DNA of 64,000 bases from Paraoerskovia marina DSM 21750 (GTDB lineage Bacteria; Actinomycetota; Actinomycetes; Actinomycetales; Cellulomonadaceae), in assembly GCF_000701465.1 (NCBI RefSeq), contig NZ_JNIY01000003.1:1-64000 (forward strand). The letters are read 5' to 3'. Below, piece by piece: positions 34,923-42,485 of the stretch (position 1 is its first letter; every line of letters starts with the position of its first letter). Below the pieces are notes generated by a model. That model made no database searches. It had not been told where the DNA came from and worked only from the letters and a program-made list of their open reading frames with translations. Both the position numbers and the translations under genes were made by a program.

Positions 34923-35438
34923 TCAGCGCACCCAGCCGGTGAGGCGGTTGGCGCCCCGACGGTCCGTGGCGGCCGGCACGGGGGAGGGCTGCTCGAGCGC
35001 GGCACCCACGGCGCGGACCAGCCAGGTGTTGACTGACACGCCGTCGCGAGCCGCCGCCGACTCGGCGCGCGACTTCAGGTGGTCGGGCAGGCGCAGAGTG
35101 GTGCGACTCGTGGTGCCCGGCTCGAGATCGGGGGCGTCGGTGACCGGGGCGGGGTCGAGGTCGTGAGAAAGGGTCGGCTGTACCGGGGGTGAGGCGTCGG
35201 GCGTCGTCACCACGAACTCGGGGTCGCCGGCCCGCAGGCGAAGGTCGACCGACCCCGGGGCGAGCTCGGCCGAGATCTCGGAGGCGGCCTCGGAGAGCGC
35301 GTCGAGCAGGACGAGTCGCACGGCGGCGTCGAGAGGTGCCGTCAGGCGTCGGGCGAGCTCCTGTGCGTCCGAACCCGTGGCCTCGGCAGCGGTGTCCAGA
35401 CGGTCCTGGAGGTCGGAGACGTAGCGCGAGAGGTCCAT
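34923..35438 (-). CDS. Ribbon-helix-helix DNA-binding protein (HicB-like), 171 aa
   Basis: Residues from about 107 form an RHH domain: SRTTLRLPDHLKSRAESAAARDGVSVNTWLVRAVGAAL, with the antiparallel strand followed by two helices. The N-terminal hundred residues are acidic and helical, resembling the toxin-antitoxin HicB-type annotation but with no HicA beside it. A perfect 22-bp palindrome lies directly in front of its start, strongly suggesting autoregulation. The downstream DUF4097 gene is in the same operon. Confidence 0.75.
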   Translation of the reverse strand: MDLSRYVSDLQDRLDTAAEATGSDAQELARRLTAPLDAAVRLVLLDALSEAASEISAELAPGSVDLRLRAGDPEFVVTTPDASPPVQPTLSHDLDPAPVTDAPDLEPGTTSRTTLRLPDHLKSRAESAAARDGVSVNTWLVRAVGAALEQPSPVPAATDRRGANRLTGWVR

Positions 35439-35447
35439 GACTCCACT

Positions 35448-35489
35448 ATGACACCACAAGTGGTGTCATGCAAGGCCACTGTGGTGTCA
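35448..35489. promoter_or_regulatory. Palindromic operator and promoter of the RHH-DUF4097 operon
   Basis: ATGACACCAC and its mirror GTGGTGTCAT, separated by AA, fill 35448-35469. A further half-site GTGGTGTCA lies at 35481-35489, exactly 21 bases (two helical turns) from the equivalent half. On the minus strand TTGCAT and CATAGT sit 17 bases apart as -35 and -10 with the palindrome as spacer, so binding should block transcription. The ribbon-helix-helix protein is the obvious ligand. Confidence 0.65.
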
Positions 35490-35574
35490 GGCGACTCGCA
35501 CCGATCTCGCCCGGGCGGTGAACGACCTGGCCAAGGTTGTGGACAGCGCAGAGGCGGCGTTGAGACCGTGCAGC

Positions 35575-36012
35575 ATGACATCCCGTCGGCCCGTCCTCCT
35601 GTCCTTCACCCTGGCGCTTGCGGGTGCGACCGCCCTGACCGGCTGCAGCGCCGATGCCGTGGCCGGTCCGGATTGCGGGCCCGAGGCGGTCTTTGCGACC
35701 GCGGAGGCACCCGAGGACGCCGTTGACCAGTCGGCCGATGCTGCGGGCGAGATCCGTGCGAGTCGCCTGATCCACGAGCAGGACGGGTTCGACGTCTTTC
35801 TCGTCGAGGGGTCCGACGACGACGCCGGCCCGTGCATCTGGGTCGAGGACGAGGGCGCATGGTTGTACGCCGGGTGCTCCGCGCCGGGGGTGTCCCTGGG
35901 CGGCGGGGCCGGGCAGCCGACGGTGTACTACGACGCGACCGGGAACGTCGCCGAGACGGCGAGCAGCACCTCGACGGTCGTGAACGACTGCCTCGCGGTC
36001 ACAACCCGATAG
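35575..36012 (+). CDS. Small secreted lipoprotein of unknown function, 145 aa
   Basis: A signal peptide ends in the lipobox ATALTGC with lipid-carrying Cys near residue 24. Four further cysteines (in PDCGPE, GPCIWVE, YAGCSAP and NDCLAV) could form two disulfides outside the membrane. The body is acidic. I do not recognise the family. The gene faces the CotH gene and shares a strong terminator with it. Confidence 0.65.
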   Translation: MTSRRPVLLSFTLALAGATALTGCSADAVAGPDCGPEAVFATAEAPEDAVDQSADAAGEIRASRLIHEQDGFDVFLVEGSDDDAGPCIWVEDEGAWLYAGCSAPGVSLGGGAGQPTVYYDATGNVAETASSTSTVVNDCLAVTTR

Positions 36013-36061
36013 GCCGCGGCCGCGGACGGAGCGGCGACGCGTGTCTCCCCGAGAACGCGCT

Positions 36062-36110
36062 CGTCGGACCTCCGGGGACGTACAACGCGCACGTCCCCGG
36101 AGGTCCGACG
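36062..36110. terminator. Very long perfect hairpin between convergent genes
   Basis: Twenty-base arms, 36062-36081 and 36091-36110, pair without mismatch over a 9-base loop. The stem begins CGTCGGACCTCC. It lies between the stops of the lipoprotein and CotH genes and should end transcription in both directions. Confidence 0.75.
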
Positions 36111-36123
36111 AAGAACGAAGGCA

Positions 36124-37554
36124 CTAGGAGATTGCGTCGGCGATCTGCTCGGACTCCTGCTCGATGGTGTCGGCGTCGACCATCTCGGTCGCCTGGTCCT
36201 CGAGCACCGCGGTCCACGAGTCGATCGTCGCGGTCGCCGCGCCGCTGTCGACGAGGGTCTCCTGCAGCTCGGCCTGGGCGTCGGCGTAGAGGGCTGCAAA
36301 GTCGTCGTTCGCGAGGAACCGGTCCACCAGGATGTTCGACGTGTCGCCTCCGCCACCGGCTGCTGCGCCGTCACCCGCTGCGCCGCCACCCGGCGGGAGG
36401 GCACCCTCCGGAATCTCGCCCTCGGGAAGGTCCGTCGGGGCTCCCTCCGGGATCTCCGGCAGCTCTCCGTCGGCGGGGACCTCTCCCTCCGGCAGCTCAC
36501 CCTCGGCGAGCGCACCGGCGCGCGGCCCGCCGGCCTGACCGCCAGCCTGACCGACCTCGCCACCCGGTTGCCCGCCGGGACCGCCGACGCCGAACGCCAG
36601 GTTCAGGTCCCAGTTGACCACCGTCATCTGGTCGTCCGCGACGTCGTAGCGCAGGTACGAGTTGTTGCCTCGCCCGCTGATGTCGTCCGCGTTGGAGACG
36701 AGGTCCTGGAACGCCAGGTACGTCGCGAAGGCGTCGACGTCGAGATGCTGGTCGAGCTCGGCCGCAAACGTCTCGTCGTCGGACTCGTTGATGAACTGCA
36801 GGAAGTCGGTCAGCGGCTCGAGGTCGTCCTCGCCGGCCTCCTGGTCGAACACGTCGTCGTAGGAGTCGGGGTCGTCGCCCCGGTAGGAGTAATCGCCGGT
36901 GCTCTCGGCCTTGTAGAGCATCCCTTCGGTGCCGAACTGCTCGGCGTCCCAGGTGTCGCTCGGGTTCTGGACGAGCAGGCGCAGCTCGTCGTCGGAGCCG
37001 TTCACGCTGAAGCTGGTGGACGACGCCTCCTCCGTCGCGAGCCCGGTCTGTCCGAGCAGGTCGAGCGCGACGGCCTCGTTGAGCGAGGTCTCGGAGGTGT
37101 TGCTGCGGACGACGATCTCGGTCTCGCCGTCGTACGTCTGGTCGTCGACGAACTTGTCGGTCCGGATGATCCAGGGGAGGGTCTCGGGGTCGCTCTCTGT
37201 GGTCGTTCCCCGCAGGCTGGAGTTGCCCTTGAGCTTGAGCCCGACGTTCTCGACGGTGGTGCCGTCGATGGTGACGTCGGCGCTCACCCACTCCTTCTCG
37301 CCGGTCTCCTCGTAGGTGCTGATCGCGAACTCGAGGTCGTCCTCGGCGACGTCGAGGTCGATGTCGTGGACCTCCGACTCGTCCCAGATGTCGGAGGTGT
37401 CGGCCCCCGTCCCGGAGTCGGTGGAGGTGTCGTCGGACGAGGACCCGGTGCCGGAGGCGACGTCGACGGAGCAGGCGGTGAGGCCGACGAGTCCCAGACC
37501 GATGGTCGTCGCAGCGACGATGCGGGTGGAGCGAGAGTGCCGTGGTGTCGTCAT
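36124..37554 (-). CDS. CotH-kinase-type secreted lipoprotein, 476 aa
   Basis: A signal sequence ends in a lipobox-like VGLTAC. The CotH features are visible: VGLKLKGNSSLRG, then LPWIIRTDKF, LNEAVALDLLGQTGL, and further on YLAFQDLVSNADDISGRGNNSYLRYD with VVNWDLNLAFG, where the DxN pair fits metal and ATP binding. CotH proteins are protein kinases known from spore coats; secreted homologues in non-sporulating bacteria have unknown targets. A Gly/Pro/Glu-rich low-complexity stretch with repeated PEGE units interrupts the C-terminal part. Confidence 0.8.
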   Translation of the reverse strand: MTTPRHSRSTRIVAATTIGLGLVGLTACSVDVASGTGSSSDDTSTDSGTGADTSDIWDESEVHDIDLDVAEDDLEFAISTYEETGEKEWVSADVTIDGTTVENVGLKLKGNSSLRGTTTESDPETLPWIIRTDKFVDDQTYDGETEIVVRSNTSETSLNEAVALDLLGQTGLATEEASSTSFSVNGSDDELRLLVQNPSDTWDAEQFGTEGMLYKAESTGDYSYRGDDPDSYDDVFDQEAGEDDLEPLTDFLQFINESDDETFAAELDQHLDVDAFATYLAFQDLVSNADDISGRGNNSYLRYDVADDQMTVVNWDLNLAFGVGGPGGQPGGEVGQAGGQAGGPRAGALAEGELPEGEVPADGELPEIPEGAPTDLPEGEIPEGALPPGGGAAGDGAAAGGGGDTSNILVDRFLANDDFAALYADAQAELQETLVDSGAATATIDSWTAVLEDQATEMVDADTIEQESEQIADAIS

Positions 37555-37730
37555 GGGTCCATCAGAGCCCCGCGAACCAGGCCGGCGCTGAGGCGATCCC
37601 ATGAGTCGGCTGTGAGACCCGGGCGATGCTGTCGCGTGCGGCCGGGGTGACAACTAGGCTCATTCCTCACATGGCGCCGCCGCTGGCGTCCTGGATCGCA
37701 CTCGACAAGTCGAAGGATGAGCCAACCGCC

Positions 37731-38579
37731 ATGATCGAGTTCCGCTCGGTGACCAAGAAGTTCCCGGACGGGACCGTCGCCGTCGACGACTTCAGCCTGA
37801 CGATGCCGTCGCACGAGACCACGGTCCTCGTCGGTTCGTCGGGCTGCGGCAAGACCACCATCCTCCGGATGATCAACCGCATGGTCGACGCGACCGCGGG
37901 CCAGGTGCTGATCGACGGCGAGGACGTCGCGAACCGCGACAAGGTCCAGCTCCGCCGGAGCATCGGGTACGTCCTGCAGGCGGCGGGGCTCCTCCCGCAC
38001 CGCCACGTCGTCGACAACGTCGCCACCGTCCCGATCCTCAACGGCACACCCAAGGCCCAGGCTCGCGAGGACGCGCTCGAGCTCCTCGACAAGGTCGGCC
38101 TCGACCGTTCCCTCGCGCACCGCTACCCCCGCCAGCTCTCGGGCGGGCAGCAGCAGCGCGTGGGCGTGGCCCGGGCGCTCGCGAGCGACCCCAACATCCT
38201 GCTGATGGACGAGCCGTTCGGCGCCGTCGACCCGATCGTGCGTGCTGACCTGCAGGCCGAGCTGGGTCGCCTGCAGTCGGAGCTCGGCAAGACGATCGTC
38301 TTCGTCACCCACGACATCGAGGAGGCGTTCGCGCTCGCCGACACCGTCGTCATCTTCCGCAAGGGCGGAAAGATCGCCCAGAAGGGCACGCCGGCCGAGA
38401 TCCTGGCCAACCCCGCCGACGAGTTCGTCGAGACGTTCATCGGCGCTGACAAGGCGCGACGGCGGTTGCGGCTCGAGCAGGCGGCGGAGGGCGGCACGAT
38501 CGTCGTGGACGGCGACGGGCGCGTGGCCGGCGTCCTGGACGACGACGCGCGGTCGACGCGGGGGGACGCGGTCTCGTGA
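37731..38579 (+). CDS. opuCA: Glycine betaine/proline ABC transporter ATP-binding protein, 282 aa
   Basis: The Walker A motif GSSGCGKTTI, signature LSGGQQQRVGVARAL and Walker B ILLMDEPFGAVDP are all intact. The region LQAAGLLPHRHVVDNVA fits the ProV/OpuCA osmoprotectant subfamily. There is no C-terminal CBS pair, only a short tail. It begins a four-gene operon encoding a complete OpuC-type importer, and its stop overlaps the next start as GTGA. Confidence 0.9.
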   Translation: MIEFRSVTKKFPDGTVAVDDFSLTMPSHETTVLVGSSGCGKTTILRMINRMVDATAGQVLIDGEDVANRDKVQLRRSIGYVLQAAGLLPHRHVVDNVATVPILNGTPKAQAREDALELLDKVGLDRSLAHRYPRQLSGGQQQRVGVARALASDPNILLMDEPFGAVDPIVRADLQAELGRLQSELGKTIVFVTHDIEEAFALADTVVIFRKGGKIAQKGTPAEILANPADEFVETFIGADKARRRLRLEQAAEGGTIVVDGDGRVAGVLDDDARSTRGDAVS

Positions 38580-39265
38580 GCTGGGCGCTGGACAACCTCG
38601 ACCTCGTCTGGGAGCTCACGCTCGATCACGTCCGGTTGTCCGTCCTGCCGATCGTCCTGAGCTTCGTGCTGGCGATCCCGCTGGGGTTCTGGGCCAACCG
38701 CAACCGCACGGCCCGCGCGATCATCGTCGGTGCAGGGAGCCTGCTCTACACGATCCCGTCTCTGCCGCTGTTCGTGATCCTCCCGCTGATCATCGGCACC
38801 CGGGTGCTGGACGAGACCAACCTCGTCGTGGCACTGATCATCTACGGCCTCGCCCTGATGATGCGGTCGGCCACCGACGCGTTCGCCTCGGTCGACCCCC
38901 TGACCCTGCAGGCCGCCGACGCGATGGGGTTCTCCGCGTTCGCGCGGTTCTGGCGCGTGGACCTCCCGCTGGCCGGCCCGGTGCTGCTCGCCGGGATCCG
39001 TGTCGTCTCGGTGAGCACGATCGCGCTGGTGTCCGTCGGCGTACTCATCGGGTCGCGCAACCTCGGGTACCTCTTCCAGGACGGGAAGCAGCGCGGGATC
39101 CTCGCCGAGGTCGGCACAGGGATCGTCGCGAGCCTGCTGATCGCGCTCGTCTTCGACATCATCATCGTCCTGATCGGCCGGCTGACGCTGCCATGGAACC
39201 GGTCGGACGACGACCGCCCGCGTGAGGATCCGATCGTCGCGCCGGCCGGGGAGGTGGCACGGTGA
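38576..39265 (+). CDS. opuCB: Osmoprotectant ABC transporter permease, 229 aa
   Basis: Five or six membrane helices and the EAA-loop-like stretch LQAADAMGFSAFARFWRVDLPLAGPVLLAGIR identify a ProW/OpuCB-type permease. The start is GTG, overlapping opuCA by four bases, and its stop overlaps the second permease in the same way. The two permeases should form a heterodimer carrying betaine across the membrane. Confidence 0.88.
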   Translation: MSWALDNLDLVWELTLDHVRLSVLPIVLSFVLAIPLGFWANRNRTARAIIVGAGSLLYTIPSLPLFVILPLIIGTRVLDETNLVVALIIYGLALMMRSATDAFASVDPLTLQAADAMGFSAFARFWRVDLPLAGPVLLAGIRVVSVSTIALVSVGVLIGSRNLGYLFQDGKQRGILAEVGTGIVASLLIALVFDIIIVLIGRLTLPWNRSDDDRPREDPIVAPAGEVAR

Positions 39266-40023
39266 ACTTTCTCCTCGACGCGCTGGCGTACATCTTCGAC
39301 CCGGCGAACTGGGCGGCGAACGCGACGAGCCCGGCGCCCCTCGGCGACCGGATCCTCGAGCACCTGGAGTACACGGCGATCGCCGCGGGGGCGGCGACGC
39401 TGATCGCCCTGCCGCTGGGCTTCTACATCGGGCACACCGGCAAGGGGCGGCAGGCCGTCATCGGGGTGACGGGCGCGATGCGTGCCCTGCCCGCGCTCGG
39501 CGTCCTCTACTTCGTCACCATGGTGGCCGGCTATCAGCTGCCGTTCCTCGTCGCCGCGACCGTCGGGTCGTTGATCGCGCTCACGCTCCTCGCGATCCCG
39601 TCCGTCCTAGCCGGTGCGTACTCGGGGCTCGAGTCCGTGGACCGGCAGACGATCGACGCGGCCCGCGCCAACGGGATGACGGAGATGCAGATTCTCCTCC
39701 GGGTCGAGATCCCGCTGTCGCTCCCGCTGATCATCGGCGGCATCCGCGCGGCGGTCCTGCAGGTGGTGGCGACCGCCACGATCGCGTCGTTCGCGGGACT
39801 GGGTGGGCTCGGCCGGGTCATCGCCTCCGGGATCGGTCTCAACGACTTCACGGTGCTCCTGGCCGGCGCTCTCCTGGTCACCGCTCTGGCGTTGCTCCTC
39901 GACGCCGTGTTCGCCCTGATCCAGAAGGTGACGGCCGTCAGGCTCGAGGCGGACGACACCCCGGTCGCCGAGGAGGCTTCTGCCGCCGCCGGTGCTGCTG
40001 CGAGCGGGCGGGGCTCGGAATAG
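39262..40023 (+). CDS. opuCD: Osmoprotectant ABC transporter permease, 253 aa
   Basis: The permease has an EAA-type loop, TIDAARANGMTEMQILLRVEIPLSLPLIIGGIR, and about six helices. The order ATPase, permease, permease, binding protein is a common OpuC layout; the OpuCD name reflects order and is not proven by sequence alone. The start is GTG in a four-base overlap. The last 25 residues are Ala/Glu-rich and likely cytoplasmic. Confidence 0.86.
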   Translation: MNFLLDALAYIFDPANWAANATSPAPLGDRILEHLEYTAIAAGAATLIALPLGFYIGHTGKGRQAVIGVTGAMRALPALGVLYFVTMVAGYQLPFLVAATVGSLIALTLLAIPSVLAGAYSGLESVDRQTIDAARANGMTEMQILLRVEIPLSLPLIIGGIRAAVLQVVATATIASFAGLGGLGRVIASGIGLNDFTVLLAGALLVTALALLLDAVFALIQKVTAVRLEADDTPVAEEASAAAGAAASGRGSE

Positions 40024-40129
40024 TCTGGGGCGAATCGGGCTTCTCGTCCCTGATGGCCCCGGCCGTCGTCGTACCGACCGTGCACCGCCTCGCCTGACCT
40101 CGACGAAGTTCCTGAACGGAGACCACGAC

Positions 40130-41083
40130 ATGTTCACCGCATTGAAGAAGGGCCGCGTCGCCGCCGCGACGATCGGCGCCGCCAGCCTCATCGCCCTCGC
40201 CGGCTGCACCAACGAGGACCCCACGGGCTCCGCGGACGACAGCTCTGCCGCGGCCTCGGGCGACACCGTCGTCGTCGGGTCGTTCGCGTTCCCCGAGAGC
40301 CAGATCCTCGGCGAGATCTACGCGCAGGCCCTGACCGACGCGGGCCTCGACGTCGAGACCAAGTTCAACATCGGGCCGCGCCAGCAGACGATCCCGGCCC
40401 TCCAGGACGGGTCGATCAACCTGATCCCCGAGTACAACGGCAACCTGCTCGCGTACTACGACACGGAGTACGAGGAGCGGACCACCGAGGAGGTCGACGG
40501 CGCGCTGGTCGACGCCGTCGCGGCCGACAGCCTGCAGGTCCTCGACTCGGCCGAGGCCGAGGACAAGGACGCCTACGTCGTCACGCAGGAGACGGCTGAC
40601 GAGAACGACCTGACGTCGATCGGCGACCTCGCCAACATCGTCCCGTTCACGCTCGGCGCGAACCCGCAGTTCGTCGAGCTCGGGTACGGCGTGCCGGGCC
40701 TGAAGGACACCTACGGCGTCGGCACGGAGGAGGGTGACGTCACCTTCCTCCCGATCGAGGACTTCGGCGGCCCGGACACCGTCGCCGCCCTCGTCGACGG
40801 GACCGTGCAGGTGGCCGACATCTATACGACCTCCCCGGCGATCAGTTCCGAGAACCTCGTGGTCCTCGAGGACCCCGAGAACCTGATCTCGGCCCAGAAC
40901 ATCATCCCGCTGCTCTCCGACGACATCTACTCGGACGAGCTGGCCGAGGCGCTGAACGCGATCTCCGCGGAGCTCACCACCGACGACCTGATCGCGCTGC
41001 GCGACCGGGTCGAGGGTGACGAGAAGGCGACCGCCGCGCAGGCGGCGACCGACTGGCTGACGGAGAAGGGCCTCATGGGCTGA
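40130..41083 (+). CDS. opuCC: Osmoprotectant-binding lipoprotein, 317 aa
   Basis: The lipobox SLIALAGC is followed by an acidic Ser-rich linker. The type-II binding fold begins TVVVGSFAFPESQILGEIYAQALTDAG, and INLIPEYNGNLLAYY carries the aromatic residues typical of quaternary-ammonium cages in the OpuAC family. It should capture glycine betaine, choline or carnitine outside the membrane. It is separated from opuCD by about 105 bases, and a strong hairpin follows the stop. Confidence 0.88.
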   Translation: MFTALKKGRVAAATIGAASLIALAGCTNEDPTGSADDSSAAASGDTVVVGSFAFPESQILGEIYAQALTDAGLDVETKFNIGPRQQTIPALQDGSINLIPEYNGNLLAYYDTEYEERTTEEVDGALVDAVAADSLQVLDSAEAEDKDAYVVTQETADENDLTSIGDLANIVPFTLGANPQFVELGYGVPGLKDTYGVGTEEGDVTFLPIEDFGGPDTVAALVDGTVQVADIYTTSPAISSENLVVLEDPENLISAQNIIPLLSDDIYSDELAEALNAISAELTTDDLIALRDRVEGDEKATAAQAATDWLTEKGLMG

Positions 41084-41103
41084 TCGACGGCACGGCCTAC
41101 CTG

Positions 41104-41143
41104 CCGCCCCGCACGCCCGGCGACGACCGGGTGTGCGGGGCGG
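41104..41143 (+). terminator. Terminator of the opuC operon
   Basis: Seventeen-base arms, 41104-41120 and 41127-41143, pair with one G-T mismatch over a 6-base loop. The stem begins CCGCCCCGCAC. It lies 20 bases past the opuCC stop. Confidence 0.72.
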
Positions 41144-41263
41144 TGTCGTGTCCGCCCTGGGTGGTGCGCGGGGCGATTCCCTCGGAGAAACGTGTGACTT
41201 CGGGGCGGTAGACGCGTCTACGAACAGCGGCCATCTCCGGCCGCCTGTCTCGAGGAGGACGCG

Positions 41264-42307
41264 ATGCCGCTCTGGCCCCGCAGCTCGACCACGTCCCGGC
41301 GGTCCTTGGCACGAGGTGTCGCCGCGTGGATCGGCGTCGGACTCGTGGTTGGTGGGTTTGCCGTGCCTGCAGCGGGCGCGGCACCTGCTGCACCCGCGGC
41401 GCCGACGGTCTCGCGCACGGCAGCGGCCGGCGACGTGGCGCGTGCGAGCTCGTCGACCGGGATGCGCTACGTCAACGCCGCGAGTCTGGTGTTTCGCTCC
41501 GGGCCGTCGACGCGGTACCCCGTGGTCGCGCGGGCGCCGCAGGGGAAGGCCGTCAAGCTGCTCGGAAAGTCTTCCGGCAGGTGGGTCTACGTGCAGGTCT
41601 ACAACAAGAAGCGGTGGGTGTACTCGACGTACCTCTCGCACAAGCGGTACGTCGCGTCGTCCACCGGAATGCGGTTCGTCAACGCATCGTCCCTCAACTT
41701 CCGTTCGGGGCCCTCGACCGGGTACTCGGTGGTGACTCGAGCGCCGCAGGGAAAGGCCGTCAAGCTGCTCGGGAAGTCCTACGGTGGCTGGGTCTACGTC
41801 CAGGTGTACGGGAAGAAGCGGTGGGTATACGCGAAGTACCTGGCGACGAAGCGCTACATCTCGACGTCGCGCACGCGGCAGTGGTTCTCGAACGGCAGGC
41901 TCCCGGCAAGTGCGTTGTGCACCGTCGGGTGGCGGTGGCGGTCGACGGAGAAGATCTCGTGCAAGGCGAACAAGGACCTGACGCGGCTCAACAGTGCCTT
42001 CAGGGACCGCTTCGGCTCGAACATCCCGGTCGACGACGGGTACCGCACGTATGCCCAGCAGGTCGACGTCCGTGAGGAGTACGGCTACTGGGCCGCCGTC
42101 CCCGGGACGTCGAACCACGGCTGGGGCGCTGCGATCGACCTGCCGGACTATCGGTTCCACGGGGCCACGGGCGCTCGGTACACCTTTGGCGCGACGCGCT
42201 ACGAGTGGCTCAAGAAGAACGGGCCGAAGTACGGCTGGGTGAATCCGGCCTGGGCGCAGAAGTACGGCTCGAAGCCGGAGCCCTGGCACTTCGAGTACGT
42301 CTGGTGA
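41264..42307 (+). CDS. Secreted SH3b-SH3b-M15 D-Ala-D-Ala carboxypeptidase, 347 aa
   Basis: A signal peptide ends near residue 40. Two nearly identical SH3b repeats (64-131 and 132-200) share RSGPST and RAPQGKAVKLLGKS blocks and suggest wall binding. The C-terminal VanY/M15 peptidase domain has SNHGWGAAIDLP (His285, Asp292) and PEPWHFEYVW (Glu339, His342), the SxHxxGxAxD and ExWHxE motifs that bind zinc. It should trim peptidoglycan peptides outside the cell. The gene is alone between the opuC operon and the sigma-fusion gene. Confidence 0.88.
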   Translation: MPLWPRSSTTSRRSLARGVAAWIGVGLVVGGFAVPAAGAAPAAPAAPTVSRTAAAGDVARASSSTGMRYVNAASLVFRSGPSTRYPVVARAPQGKAVKLLGKSSGRWVYVQVYNKKRWVYSTYLSHKRYVASSTGMRFVNASSLNFRSGPSTGYSVVTRAPQGKAVKLLGKSYGGWVYVQVYGKKRWVYAKYLATKRYISTSRTRQWFSNGRLPASALCTVGWRWRSTEKISCKANKDLTRLNSAFRDRFGSNIPVDDGYRTYAQQVDVREEYGYWAAVPGTSNHGWGAAIDLPDYRFHGATGARYTFGATRYEWLKKNGPKYGWVNPAWAQKYGSKPEPWHFEYVW

Positions 42308-42485
42308 GATCGGTCACCCCTGGATTGTGTGTTGTGTCGACTGTGCGGCGGTTCTGAGGTGAACACCGTGTGGAGGTCGGAGGTGAGCGGCCGAGGCTGC
42401 GCTGACGACGAGATTCGGTCGCACTTTCCATCGTTACTGTGGTCCTAAGTATCAGGGTGCGACGGACGGCAGAGACGCGGAGACC

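Noticed and set aside
39938-42289. 783-codon minus-strand open frame
   Set aside because: It crosses opuCC, a terminator and the peptidase gene on the opposite strand; composition is typical of a GC shadow.
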